Source: Paralvinella palmiformis (Eukaryota; Annelida; Polychaeta; Terebellida; Alvinellidae). Taken from it: 64,000 nt of DNA. The stretch covers positions 174,140 through 238,139 of the forward strand of contig JAODUP010000652.1 in NCBI GenBank assembly GCA_025642065.1. The letters run 5' to 3'. A program made the position numbers and the translations under genes. Under the pieces are notes generated by a model. It was not told the DNA's origin. It ran no database searches and saw nothing but the letters and a program-made list of their open reading frames with translations. Shown here in pieces: positions 24,410 through 36,529 of the stretch; the stretch's first letter is position 1; every line of letters starts with the position of its first letter.

Positions 24410-27260
24410 GTAATCGTTGATTACGATTACATTTACAATATTATCGATTATGATTACATTGCATCTGGAAATGGCGATTACTTGAGATCATAAAATCGAT
24501 TACGATTTTCCCATGCCTGATCTATATATATTCCACAACGTCCCATCTGTATATTTTCGTTTCATACTAATAATCTAACCCTCAACCTACCAGAAATAAA
24601 GCAAGGCATTCTTGGTTAATGACTACATAATTCCAAACTGAACATCCCACCTATATATATCTCACAACATTCCCTCTATATATACCTCACAATACCCTCT
24701 TTATATATACCTCACAATTTTTCATCTACAATTTCCCATCTATAATATATACCTCACAATTTCCCTTCTAGATATACCTCACAATTTTACATCTATATAT
24801 ACCTCACAATTTTACATCTATATATACCTCACAAATAATATGAAAATAAATATCAATGTCTTTATACTGCCCACAATATCCCATCTATATATATTCCACA
24901 ATGTCCCATCTATATGTTTTCGTTTCATCGTAATAATCTAACCCTCAACCTACCAGAAATAAAGTGAGTTATTCTTGCTAATAACTACATAATTCCAAAC
25001 TCAATATCCCACTTACACATATCTCACAATATTCCCTCTATATATACCTCACAATACCCTCTCTATATACTTCATCTACAGTTTACCATCTATATACACC
25101 TCACAATTTCCCATCTATATATACCTCACAATTTCTGCTCTGTATACATCTCACAATTTCTCATTTATATATACCTCACAATTTCTCATTTATATATACC
25201 TCACAATTTCCCATTTATATATACCTCACAATTTCTCATTTATATATACCTCACAATTTCTCATTTATATATACCTCACAATTTCCATTTATATATACCT
25301 CACAATTTCTCATTTATATATACCTCACAATTTCTCATTTATATATACCTCACAATTTCTATACACTTTCATTTATATACCTCACAATTTCTCATTTATA
25401 TATACCTCACAATTTCCATTTATATATACCTCACAATTTCCCATTTATATATACCTCACAATTTCTCATTTATATATACCTCACAATTTCCCATTTATAT
25501 ACTACCTCACAATTTCCCATTTATATATACCTCACAATTTCCCATTTATATATACCTCACAATTTCCCATTTATATATACCTCACAATTTCTCATTTATA
25601 TATACCTCACAATTTCTCATTTATATATACCTCACAATTTCCCATTTATATATACCTCACAATTTCTCATTTATATATACCTCACAATTTCCATTTATAT
25701 AACCTCACAATTTCCATTTATATATACCTCACAATTTCCCATTTATATATACCTCACAATTTCCCATTTATATATACCTCACAATTTCCCATTTATATAT
25801 ACCTCACAATTTCCCATTTATATATACCTCACAATTTCCATTTATATATACCTCACAATTTCCCATTTATATATACCTCACAATTTCTCATTTATATATA
25901 CCTCACAATTTCCCTTTATATGACACTAGCGATTTCCAATTTATAAACTCACAATGTTCCAAGATATAAAAATTTATCTAACACAATATATCATTTATAA
26001 TATATTTCTATTTATATATAGTTAGAAGATGATTTTTATTAATTTATGTTTTATTTATTGTAAATGAATTTCAGCTCTTATATGGTAAAGGTAGACTTTC
26101 TTTTTGGTCACCTTTTCATCTAAAATACAATTTCCCTTTATTTCCTCAAATTTTCCCCATTTATATACACCTAAATTTTCCCCATTTTTACCCCCCAAAT
26201 TTCCCCCATTTATTTCCTCACAACCCATTTAAAAACCTCAAAATTTTCCATTTTATTCCTCACAATTTCTCATTTTTTATACCTCCCATGTACAGGGGTT
26301 TGACTGAATTTAGGAAACAAAGTCACAGGAAAAAGGTTACAGAAAATATATAATTTATAATATATAATTTATACATTTAAAGAAGATGATATTTATTAAT
26401 TTATGTTTTATTTATTGTAAATGAATATTATTTTTTGGAAAAAGGTAGACTTTCTTTTTGGTCACCTTTTCATCTACCTTTTACTTTGTGTGTATCAACA
26501 ATACAGGTTATGATAAAGGTGAGTTAACGGTGTTCATCCACTTCTCTGGTCTGTACTCAGCACCAGACATGGGGTAATCGTAATTAGTAATCGTAATTGA
26601 TTACATGATCTCAAGTAATCGTAATCGCCATTTCCTAATGCAATGTAAACTTAAGCTTTTTTATATTATAGATGGAATAATGTTGGGAGTATAAAGACAT
26701 TGATACTTATTTGTATATTATTTGTGAGGTATATATATATATATATATATATAGATGGGAAATTGTGAGGTATATGTACCGGTAGGGGGGATGTTTAGGT
26801 TGGAATCATGTAGTATGAATTTGAATTCCTCTTTATTTCTGTTAGGTTGAGAGTTAGATTATTAGCATAAAATGAAACATATAGATGGGACATTGTGGAA
26901 TATATATAGATAGAATATTGTTGAAAGTACTATAAGACATTAATATTTATTTACATATTATTTGTTACAATATAGATGGGATATTCTGGGGGGATGCATA
27001 TGTATGAGTTTTGGTTAGGTATATATTAATGAAAATTAGTAGGGTATATGTTGATAAGATTGTGCCATATGGGATTTTCTGAGCTGTAAATAGCCTGGGA
27101 TATTATGGGGTATATATAGATAGGATGTTGTGGGGCATATATAGGTCGGTTATTGTAGGGTAATTACAGATGTGTTGTCATGGGGCATATATAAATGGGA
27201 TATTCTGGGGTTTATATATAGATAAGATATTGTATGGTATATATAGATGTGATTTAATGG
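24410..27260. repeat. Compound minisatellite with inverted flanking arms
   Basis: The core at about 25080-25915 is a tandem array of a 25-bp unit (TATACCTCACAATTTC plus TCATTTATA, C/T variants), about 33 copies. Outer arms: 24420-24510 (ATTACATTGCAT.TGGAAATGG, CGATTAC, TTGAGATCAT) reappears inverted at 26575-26650. A 140-bp block at 24833-24975 (AACCCTCAACCTACCAGAAA) reappears inverted at 26826-26965 and as a direct partial copy at 24526-24660. From 26740 to 27260 a diverged version of the 25-bp unit runs in reverse complement. Two direct 110-bp blocks lie at 26015-26125 and 26370-26480 (GTAGACTTTCTTTTTGGTCA). Confidence 0.85.
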
Positions 27261-27272
27261 GATATATATGTA

Positions 27273-27399
27273 CAGTTAATCTGTATAATCGAGTAATATG
27301 TATATTACCCGAACTGTTCAGGTAATCTGTATTAATTCTCAATTAGCAATAGAAATATTACCTGAAAATTTATGGTCATATGATTATACAGATTAACTG
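27273..27399. mobile_element. 127-bp MITE with perfect terminal inverted repeats
   Basis: CAGTTAATCTGTATAATC at the left end is repeated exactly in inverse at the right (GATTATACAGATTAACTG), and TA flanks both ends, as in Tc1/mariner and pogo insertions. CAGT termini and AATC motifs suggest the pogo/Tigger group. No coding capacity. Confidence 0.8.
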
Positions 27400-27409
27400 T
27401 AACATATAT

Positions 27410-27585
27410 ACAGTTCTGAGTTATTGTGTGATATAAATAAATTATTGGGGATAATATATACTCACCAGGTGGCAGCAACATCGCAAACTCTATATACATT
27501 TATATACCTCACAGCCATGGATTTGCCAATACCCCATAGTCCATACATAGGTTTAATTACTGATACCTCACAAATGAAAAGTGTT

Positions 27586-27623
<38 letters not shown>

Positions 27624-29340
27624 TTACCCATCTCTTTGTCTCTCCTCACATCTTTAATTTCGCCCAGATACAATTACAGCAGTCAATACATCAAGTGATC
27701 AACAAAACCTAGTCTATTGTCTGTGAGTAATGTGCTGACGACATCCTTTCGTTACTTGACTGTGTTAAGTCAGTGCGAATATTGCCAGACAATGGCAATC
27801 ATTAGAAAATCAGTTGACGTTCCATTTCGCGTTTCGTGTTTAGATTATGTGCCATCTTTAGTCATCGTCTGTTTATTTACAGACACATCTTCAATATTGG
27901 TTCGTTCTATTGTCGGCTGTTCTATATACCGAACGGGGGCACATAACTCAATATTTCGGCCATTTCCTTTAGCCGCCAACTTAAACTGTTTGGATTTGTT
28001 TTGCGACTATAAATAGTAAAATTGAACTTCTTGAATAAAAAGTGTAAAATATAAAATGAAACGCCTTAGTTGGCCCGATGTTAGAACACTAAACCGAATC
28101 CAGAAGACAGTTTTGTAGATATAGAGAGAAAGTGAGAAGCTGGTGGAATCCAGGAAGAGACCGCGGTTATTGGAAGATAAAAATGGAAAGATTGACAAAT
28201 AGAAAGTCGAAGAAATAGAAAAAAAGAATAATTACATAGATAAAGGGGTCGATAAATGGGTAGGTAACAGTCACGTGTCGTGGATCCACAGACAGGTGTA
28301 TTCTTACTGATATCGTGCGGATTAACGAAGAGTTATTGTTGACACTGTCTGACGACGTTGTAACATATTGAAATGGCGAAATTATTGACGTAGATGGTTT
28401 ATTTAAAGGACAGTTCACCGTCGGATAATATTTCTGAAAAGTCAGGTGCTCTGACGTCACCTGAGCAAGGAGTATACAGAGTTAACATAGACACCAGTTA
28501 ATGTTCTCTGTTCTTCTGAGCGCTTTTTTCGATGATCACGCGTTTTTCTTGTAATGGTACTACTGGCTCAAACCGATATGGTTGTGTGTCATTCATGGCG
28601 TAATTTAACAAGATTATTGCGTTTTATTCTGGAATTATTCATGGCTAACACTTGTTTACATGCTTTTGTAAGGGCTCTACCGACTTCAGGTCAAACTGAT
28701 GGTTTCAATTGAAGTCAGCATTCACGAACTTCCGATCTCTGTCTAGCTTCAAAATGGTGGCGCCTAGAGGCCATTAAAAGTAAATTAATCAGCACTTTGA
28801 ACTGGATTATTTAATGTATGGGTGATCGTTTTCACGTTTTCACATCGTTTATGATTGTTTGTGAACATAGCTGTATTAGTCCTCAAAATTTGAAATGTAA
28901 GTGGGCTGTTCTTTTAATGCAGTTTTTAGGCTACTGTAAGCTTCACTTAATTACTCCACGAATCATAACCCGAAAATATTTATTCTTTTTTTTTGTGCAA
29001 GATGGTTGGATACACAATGTTTTGTTTGTGACTCTGGACATCAAGTACTTAATTGTGGCATTATACGTTGCAACAAATGAAGCTATGTACCGAAAGAATT
29101 AATGAGTTTGAGTAAATATTTTATGCCCATGTCGTTTCCGAAATGACGGTACGGAAATAGAAGATCGAATAACCGAATTTTCGCAGCATCTTAACGTGTG
29201 TGTGTGTGTGTGCGTGCGTATGTATTTGTGTGTGTGTGTGTGCAGTTCGTTTCTTTCAAATATCATGCGAACTGCGAAGCGACCAGATTGATGACATGTG
29301 GCTTAAAGGGAAATAGTTTCACATAAATGGGTAAGAGAAT
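27410..29340. other. Gene-free stretch
   Basis: Contains (AT)n at 27590-27620 and (GT)n at 29198-29245. ORFs of up to 99 codons at 27717-28016 and 28167-28460 have no recognisable domain or exon signals and are treated as chance. Confidence 0.5.
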
Positions 29341-29344
29341 AGAT

Positions 29345-29366
29345 AGATATGTGAATAATAATAATA

Positions 29367-29399
<33 letters not shown>

Positions 29400-30125
29400 T
29401 TAAATAATAAATATCTATAGCGCCATTATCTTCGAAGAGAATCGAGTTAGGTGGGGCACCTGGTGCAGGGGTTAAGCAATGTTATGGTCAAGGTGCGATG
29501 GAAGATTCGTCAACAAATGATCGGTTTCAGTGAAAAGAAAAACAAGTTTGAAAAGGTGGATTTTCAGGTAACAACGGAAAGAAACTATGCTCTATGATGG
29601 CTTAACATTCTCATGTAATGAGTTTCAAAGAGTACTAACAACAATTGAAAATGAAAAATCTTGAGTCCCAGTATGAAATTTAATCCTGGGAACCGACAGC
29701 AAGCGAAAATCAGATGAACGGAGCACTCTGGTATTGGGTACTAGAGAAAGTATGGAAATAGATACGAAAGTTCTCCGGAAGAAAGAGTTAGATAGGCAAT
29801 GGTACAGAGTTTGAAAACGATGCGAGATTGAAGATGGAGCCAGTGAAGAGATTTCAGAAGTGGGACAGAATGAGAAAACCGAGGAGAGCAAGTGACAACC
29901 CTGGCTAATCAGTTCTAAACACGATGAAGTTTTAGAATATCCTTATTTGTGATGTCATAAAGAAGTGAGTTGCAGTAATCAAGCCTACTAGTAATGAGTG
30001 CTGTAACAATGGTTTTGGTGATTGAAAGAAAAACATAGCCCCGAATACGGCGAAGGTAACGAATATGATGGAATCAGGAGCGACATGTCAGAGAAATATG
30101 GTTTCTGAAATTAAAATCGCTATCA
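29345..30125 (-). mobile_element. CR1-like family B, 5'-truncated copy, RT C-terminus and 3' end
   Basis: On the minus strand from 30125: DSDFNFRNHISLTCRS, TALITSRLDYCNSLLYD, PRFSHSVPLLKSLHWL, FKLCTIAYLTLSSGEL, FSFSIVVSTLWNSLHENVK and YLKIHLFKLVF. It ends in AATGGCGCTATAGATATTTA and an (ATT)n tail (29361-29400 on the plus strand as AAT). It matches 42850-43500 residue by residue. Stops interrupt it. Confidence 0.87.
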
Positions 30126-30239
30126 AATGTAGCACCAAAATATTACATAGAGGTTGTGAGTTTGTGTAATACTATGATTAAGGATGAGCCTATTGAAATA
30201 ACAAGTAAGTTTAAAATGCCTGAATGGAGGGGACACACA

Positions 30240-30665
30240 CAGGAAATGACTGCTAGATGTGAACTGTGGTGTCAAAGTAGTGTATGTGTATGTTTCAACT
30301 AACCATTGACGCACTTGTTGTTTTCTGCGAGCTGTGATATCAAATGGTATTTTTATAGGTGTTTCTGCTTTCTGTTCGTAGCCAGCATTTAGTCGTTTCC
30401 CTTTGGGCGTGACATATTTGTCACGTTCGAAAAGCGGATGGGGGGAGGGGGGGGGGGGAGGGAGGGTCCCAGGCTGATGAGTAGCCCAGACATAGATCTA
30501 CGTATGTATAGATATGTGGAGGTGTAGAACATTTTATATTTAGATCGAAGTATATAGTATTTTATTTATGTATAGATTTATGGAGGCATTGGTTTCAAAG
30601 GATGTTTAGATGTTGATGTTCTGAGCCAGTGTCACTATGTATGTATCCTAAAACACGCACACACA
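30240..30665 (+). repeat. Dispersed repeat D1, copy 2
   Basis: Same orientation and order as 8860-9280 (AACTGTGGTGTCAAAGTAGT through GGATGTTTAGATGTTGATG). It carries an inserted poly-G/A tract at about 30440-30465 absent from copy 1. Followed by (CA)n at 30656-30675. Identity unknown; it could be a MITE or SINE-like unit, with no clear boxes seen. Confidence 0.75.
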
Positions 30666-30679
30666 CACACAGTGTCGCA

Positions 30680-31485
30680 CACAATGTCACACACACAGGT
30701 GCGCACGCGCGTACAAACACACACAAATACTCATACACACAAATAGTCATAACTAAGACAGCATGTTATTGCATTTGAATAAATACAAGAAAAGACTGAA
30801 TATAATATTCATAATAACATTCTTCACTTATTGCGTAGTCGTTTTGTTAAAATAACTTCATGATGTAAACATTACTAGGACTTATTTATGACATTCTATA
30901 ATACATTAAAGTTCAATTCAATTCAATTACATTATAGATTGAACATGTGAGAGAAAGGCGCTCATATTTATCAGCTTTGTATTCGGATTGGAGCTACATC
31001 TAATCTAAATTAAGTTAAAGACGATCTGTTACCTTTATTGATTATACATTTTTCATGAACTACTGCTACAAAATGGCCATGAGGACGTATACATATTATA
31101 ATGTATGTGTTCATAAATTTGCAACTTATCTTCACCAGTAGATTAGCCAGTGCATACGAGGCAAATTAATGTCTTGGTTAAAACTAATGTTAATGTCTTA
31201 TAAATGTTCTCCGATGTTTTTAATCCCTTTTTAAATTTTATTGCATAATCACAGGAATATATATTTATTTAAATTGTTACTATTTAGCAGTGATTACAAT
31301 TTTTCAATCGCGTATAAATCTGTTTGAATGGACTATAATAACCTTATGGTATATTCATCATCATACACAACGCCAACGGAGGTTCGAATCTAATTGTCAT
31401 ATGCCTCTTGGGTTGGTTCAGTACACTTCTCGAGGAAATACACTTGGCGATCTAGGCCTTAAATCCGAGGTATGACCAACAATTA
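30680..31485. other. Gene-free stretch
   Basis: (CA)n-rich start, then unique AT-rich DNA; no supported gene. Confidence 0.45.
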
Positions 31486-31488
31486 ACA

Positions 31489-31689
31489 GACTGACTGACT
31501 GACTGACTGACTGACGGACCGACTGACTGACTGACTGACTGACTGACTGACTGACTGACTGACTGACTGACTGACTGACTGACTGACTGACTGACTGACT
31601 GACTGACTGACTGACTGACTGACTGACTCACTGACTGACTGACTCACTCACTCACTCACTCACTCACTCACTCACTCACTCACTCACTA
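31489..31689. repeat. (ACTG)n followed by (ACTC)n microsatellite
   Basis: About 35 tetranucleotides ACTG from 31489 to 31645, switching through a mixed zone to (ACTC)n ending at 31689. The switch shows one base class drifting within a single array. Confidence 0.95.
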
Positions 31690-34460
31690 AATAATTGCAA
31701 TTCGGGATAGCATTTTAAATCTAACAGTTAAAGTACAAAAGGCTCCATATGTCTACCTGGTTACCTGATTTTACCAGAATTCACTTATTCAAATAAAATA
31801 AGTCAATCCTAGACGTTCTGTTGTTGTGCTATATTCATTATCTGTGTAAGTAATATAGCGCTAAAATTCATCCTTGCTACTGAATGCTTCTAAAAATGTA
31901 AACCTGCAGTAATGATCGTTTTCTTTTATGAGGATGATAAACGTTACTAAAGCCAGGTATTGATTGAGTTAACAATCTCCAGAGAAATATAACTCCCGAC
32001 ATTCGCAATATCGTTCAAACGCTAATAGCATTCAATCAAGAGATAACCTTTACACGTCGACTGTTGATTTCTTGCAATGGAGTGAACGATGTCGTTTATG
32101 CCATGCCATTCCATTAAAGCCGTAGTTCATTAGCTCTAATCAATGCAGTAAACAGTGTACGCCTAAACCCTCATAAAGCTTTTGTAACATAATCTAAGTA
32201 CAAATAAGATGTAACGTCCTTATAAGATATAAAACAAAACGTTTGAAGTATGGAAACGTGGGTGCTTCAAGAGATACTGCTTTTGGTGTAAAGACAGAAA
32301 TGATGCTTCGCATTTTGGGGGCATTATGCTCGGTATTGTGGTGTGAAACATATGGAATATCAAGGCATCCAAAGGTTTGTATTGCCTTCAAATGATAACG
32401 ACGTCTTCACACAACGTTGCCAATGTCAAGCTTAATGTATATATTGATAATTTTAGCAAGTTTGATTGCTATTGGCTGGATTGCAATGATCTAACAACTG
32501 ATAACACACCTGCATTAAATTAATACTGAAGTTTAGTTTTTTTTTCTATTTTAAATATGAGTTTTAATATATTAAAATATAAATTTTTCAATAATATTTG
32601 TCTCTCCTGATGTTGGCAGCTGTCCCCTTACGATCGGAGAGCTGGTGATTATTACCACGGGGCAGCATTTGTGCTACATTGATTCCACCAGTTTATAATT
32701 TATAATAATTTTTTTCTACTTATAGCAAATTATTATGCATTCATTTTTTTCACTGGCACTGACAGACAGGCAGACAGACAGCCCTATAGACCGAGATAGT
32801 TTAATGTGCTATACTGAACTGGATGCATACGAACTGAATGATATTCACATAATTCTAGTCACTTCTAAAGCAATCAGTTGAAAAGAAGAAGACAGATTAT
32901 TGATTGTTTATTGATTCGTTGAGAAACACCCGAAATAGTCTCTCGGCAACGACCAAAAGTACTACCTGTAAACCAATTGTGCACTGAAAACACCTTTGTC
33001 GCCATTATCAAATACTAATTTAATAGCATTTGCTACAGGTTAGGTGATGCCAACAAGTTCATCTCTCAGTCATGACCAATTATGATCAGTGGTCAAAGTT
33101 TCGTGACTATAACGATGACATGACCAGTACCATTTCTCATCTCCATTCACGCGTGCCATTATTAGCCTTGACCGCTACAACACATGATACATTCAGCTGA
33201 GGGATCTTTAACAGCAAAATGAGATGACTTAGTGAAGCCTTTTTTGATGAATGAAACGACCTCCAATTATGGATAACGCGGTATTTGTCTTGAACTGCGG
33301 CTACGGCGTGAGTAATAATTTCTCACCACTCCCTCCAGTCGGATCTTGTCTACCTTTGGCTGCGTGACACTTCTAGCTAACCCGTCCCTTAAAACCAATT
33401 TCTTGTCTAGTTAAATGCCAAATCACTACAACAAAACAAAAACCCCACAACTCCGGTGTGACTTGGTGTATACTGGTGTTTGATTGCCGGATAGGTGTTA
33501 TTTGATTGATAGATCAATATGAAATTATGACATCTTGGCAACGCGTTACAGGCGAAGCGTGTTCGATGTGTCAGATCGCGTTAGGGTTCCGGCTTCAGTG
33601 GATTTACTGGATCGGCGTAATACGTCAAATATCAGCCAAATTAGTGTCAATGGAAAGAATAGTTTTTTTCTCTTCATATCATGAAAATAGGACGTTAATC
33701 AAGTTAGATACTTCGCGGGAGTCTGATCTTTTAATATTTATTCCGCGTGAGAAATGTTGCCACAGGAATTTACTGGATAGTCACTTTGACCTTTAGATAC
33801 TACTGTTCATATCACTGATACTACGACTACTGCTACTGATCCTGTTATAACCACATCCACTACTATACATTACTATCATTTACTATCACCACTACCACTA
33901 CTATGCACCATATTTGAAAGAAACGAATCGCACACATGTTAAAATGCTTCCTTAATCCAGTTATTCCAGCTTCCGCTTTGGCACGGTCACGTTGGGAACG
34001 AAATTGAAACGCACATAAAGAATGTTTTTCGAATTCATTAATCCGGCCATGCGTAACTTCGTTTCTCGTTGCCAATGACAACTCTCCCAAACAAACGCTG
34101 CACTCAAGTGCCTTAAGCCCGACGGTGCGATGTAACGTTTGCTGTTTTCATACTTCGTGTTCGACAAAAGATTTTGTACAAACGGTCAGTTTGCAACACA
34201 ATCAGTGGTGAGGGTCAATATTATTTTATTGAGTTGAGTCGACGTGTTTATATTCAGCAATGGACACGCATGGGACATATAACAGAGGGAAGTCTATACC
34301 GGAAAACAAATCTAACAAACACTGGCAGTCAATATTTATAGAATTGTTCTTTGTGCTGTTTTAAAAACAAAACGTATTTTTGTGACATCTTAGAATATAA
34401 TTGAGCTAAAACCTTTTTCCGAAACAATTCCGATTCTCAGTTTGGTTTAGGCGAACTTAT
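31690..34460. other. Gene-free stretch
   Basis: Longest stretch without recognised repeats or genes. ORFs at 33506-33796 (+) and 33863-34167 (-, overlapping frames) have no domain I recognise and no convincing splice context; left unannotated. Confidence 0.45.
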
Positions 34461-34462
34461 TA

Positions 34463-34628
34463 AATCGATGTTGGACATCGGTTCTAGTCGTCCCCAGACC
34501 ACGAGTAGGTGAGAGAACAATTAATGGTTTCTGCCATTGATTGTATTAATGGTAGACTGGAGATATGTCTCGCTTTGTCGACATCAAAACCTTTCAAGGC
34601 CGATCCAGTACTGATATCATGGACGCAC
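34463..34628 (+). repeat. 165-bp LTR-like direct repeat, copy 1
   Basis: Starts AAATCGATGTTGGACATCGG and runs to ATATCATGGACGCACTC, nearly identical to 35577-35742. Immediately followed by a family A 3' end. The unit may begin at TGTTGGACATCGG, which would fit the TG start of an LTR. Confidence 0.75.
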
Positions 34629-34629
34629 T

Positions 34630-34699
34630 CAAAAACATATTATTTGTACAGCGTCTTTGAATGGCTCCTGCTAGTAAGGGCGCTTTATTAAATATATAC

Positions 34700-34732
<33 letters not shown>

Positions 34733-34735
34733 AAT
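34630..34735 (+). mobile_element. 3' end of CR1/L2-like family A
   Basis: ATTATTTGTACAGCGTCTTT, then AAGGGCGCTTTATTAAATAT and an (ATT)n tail. It inserted next to or into the LTR-like repeat, whose continuation (GATGTCGTCCC in copy 2) is missing here. Confidence 0.8.
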
Positions 34736-34924
34736 ATCACATTGAGGTATAACATAAAGGCATTAATTTCACGCTTTCAACACATTGAAACGATCACCAG
34801 GTAGCATCAATAGGAAACCTAGTAATTGTTGTGTTGTGGAAGCGACATAATTCAACAATCCGCACGAGCCGTTAACCTACACGATATTACTGGGAACACA
34901 CATAGGTGGATAAACGAAATGTAT

Positions 34925-35078
34925 CTTAACTGGTAGCGTGGTTAGGCACAGATCTATAGCACCTGGGTTCAAACTCCGGCTGGGCTATGTCAGAAGGGTC
35001 TTTCAGTTCGCCTCATTATCTTGGGAGGTCGCTCGGCCCATTTAGCCTGCGTGGTGCAGAAAAGTGGCGGGAAAACAG
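34925..35078 (+). mobile_element. tRNA-derived SINE (family S1)
   Basis: TTAACTGGTAGCGTGG A-box region, B box GGGTTCAAACTCC, body GGAGGTCGCTCGGCCCATTT and tail AAAAGTGGCGGGAAAAC. Confidence 0.8.
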
Positions 35079-35150
35079 CTAATAGGCCTTAGAGTTATTC
35101 ATGTAGACAGACCAGCTGAATACCCCAACCCTCCCCCCTCCCCCTGTAGA

Positions 35151-35332
35151 TGACGATTGATATTTACGGCCACTTTTGTGCACATGGCAGGCTAAATGGG
35201 CCGAACGACCTCCAAAGTTAATGAAGCGAAGTGGAAGATGAAGCAATCTTCAGATATGTCCGAGGCGAGATTCGAACACCAGTGGGATTTATCTGTGGTC
35301 AAGCACGCTACCGCTAGACCACGGATCCCCCC
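35151..35332 (-). mobile_element. tRNA-derived SINE (family S1)
   Basis: Plus strand: TTTACGGCCACTTTTGTGCA, GCTAAATGGGCCGAACGACC, inverted B box GATTCGAAC and inverted A box CTACCGCTAGACCACGG, then a poly-C run. Head-to-tail inverted relative to the copy at 34925, 70 bases away. Confidence 0.83.
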
Positions 35333-35344
35333 CCCCCATCTAGA

Positions 35345-35625
35345 CCAGATGCCGACATTATCATATCATTGGATGACGCTCTTGATTCATTATCCATCTA
35401 TATTATACTTCGCCCCGGCTCAGCGGACGAGATCTTACTCGACGAGAGACGAACCAGATGCTGATTTATCCCAGAGTCAAATGAACCCAGTTACCCGGGT
35501 ACGACGTAGCACTCGGTTATGCAACAAGTATTACATCAATCCGCAAAGAAGTGGCTTTTCTAATAGTTTTATTCTGAAATCGATGTTGGACATCGGTTCT
35601 AGTCGTCCCCAGACCACCGAGTAGG
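35345..35625 (+). pseudogene. Possible C-terminal tail of an LTR-element pol protein
   Basis: The reading frame that also crosses the SINE contains RVRRSTRLCNKYYINPQRSG, a basic RRSTR motif typical of the end of LTR-retrotransposon integrases, and stops inside the LTR-like repeat at 35577-35742. The domain evidence is a single motif plus its position, so this is tentative. Confidence 0.35.
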
Positions 35626-35742
35626 TGAGAGAACAATTAATGGTCTCTGCCATTGATTGTATTAATGGTAGACTGGAGATATGTCTCGCTTTGTCGACAT
35701 CAAAACCTTTCAAGGCCGATCCAGTACTGATATCATCATGGA
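35577..35742 (+). repeat. 165-bp LTR-like direct repeat, copy 2
   Basis: Nearly identical to 34463-34628, with single-base differences and a 3-base ATC insertion near its end. It continues into GATGTCGTCCCGTTGGCCG. Confidence 0.78.
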
Positions 35743-35971
35743 CGCACTCGATGTCGTCCCGTTGGCCGACTCTTTAAATAATTTATGAAATCCTGAACAC
35801 CACAAGAGTATTATAATTTACTTCATTTGTCAGTGTCGAGGTCAAAAAAGGTGAGAAATGCTACTAGGAATGTATGTGATGAATTAGCACTGTCTCTCTC
35901 TCCCTCGGTCTCTCGTACTCTCCCCCCTCTCTCTTTCTCTCTCCCCCTCTCTCTCTATATATATATATATA

Positions 35972-36166
35972 ATATGTTATATTTATATAGCGACCTATTC
36001 AGCAAAAGCTGCTCTAATGCGCTTTACAATATTATTTATGATATTAGTATCCCTAACTCAGACCTGTTTCCACCAAACACATAGCTCAACTCCCAAGGGA
36101 GTATACAACGTATGCTGCCATCATAGGCGCAACGCCTTACTCAAACACATAGCCATCGCGTCCCAC

Positions 36167-36168
<2 letters not shown>
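35972..36168 (-). mobile_element. SINE family S2 body, 5'-truncated
   Basis: ATATTTATATAGCGACCTATTC, GCTGCTCTAATGCGCTTTAC, CTCAACTCCCAAGGGAGTAT and ACTCAAACACATAGCCATCG match the uninterrupted halves of the element at 4793-5289. The tRNA-like head is missing. It lies between (CT)n/(AT)n tracts. Confidence 0.72.
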
Positions 36169-36220
<52 letters not shown>

Positions 36221-36341
36221 GGTGGTAGTAATAAAAGTAATAATAGTAGTAGCAATATATTTGGTGTTGTTATTGTTGTTGTTGCTGCTGTAATAATAAT
36301 AGTAATAATAATAAGTGGTAGGGGCATTACTAACAGCAGTA

Positions 36342-36528
36342 GGGGCTGCTCCGTGGTCTAGCTGGTAGCGCGTTGGACCACATATAACTACCACCTGAGT
36401 TCAAATCTCGGCGTAGGCATATCTGAAGGGTGTTTCATCTTTGACTTTGCTTCATTACATTTGGAGGTCACTCGGCCCATTTAGCCTACCATGGTCAGAA
36501 AAGTGGCCATAAAACATCAATCATCATC
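36342..36528 (+). mobile_element. tRNA-derived SINE (family S1), well preserved
   Basis: GCTCCGTGGTCTAGCTGGTA A box, B box GAGTTCAAATCTCGG, TTACATTTGGAGGTCACTCG body, AAAAGTGGCCATAAAACATC tail and (ATC)n. Confidence 0.87.
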
Positions 36529-36529
36529 A

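Noticed and set aside
24640..25920. CRISPR-like array
   Set aside because: The 25-bp units are contiguous with no unique spacers, and the DNA is eukaryotic; this is a minisatellite.
33863..34167. Overlapping minus-strand ORFs as a gene
   Set aside because: Two frames overlap with no splice signals or known motif; likely chance in a less AT-rich stretch.
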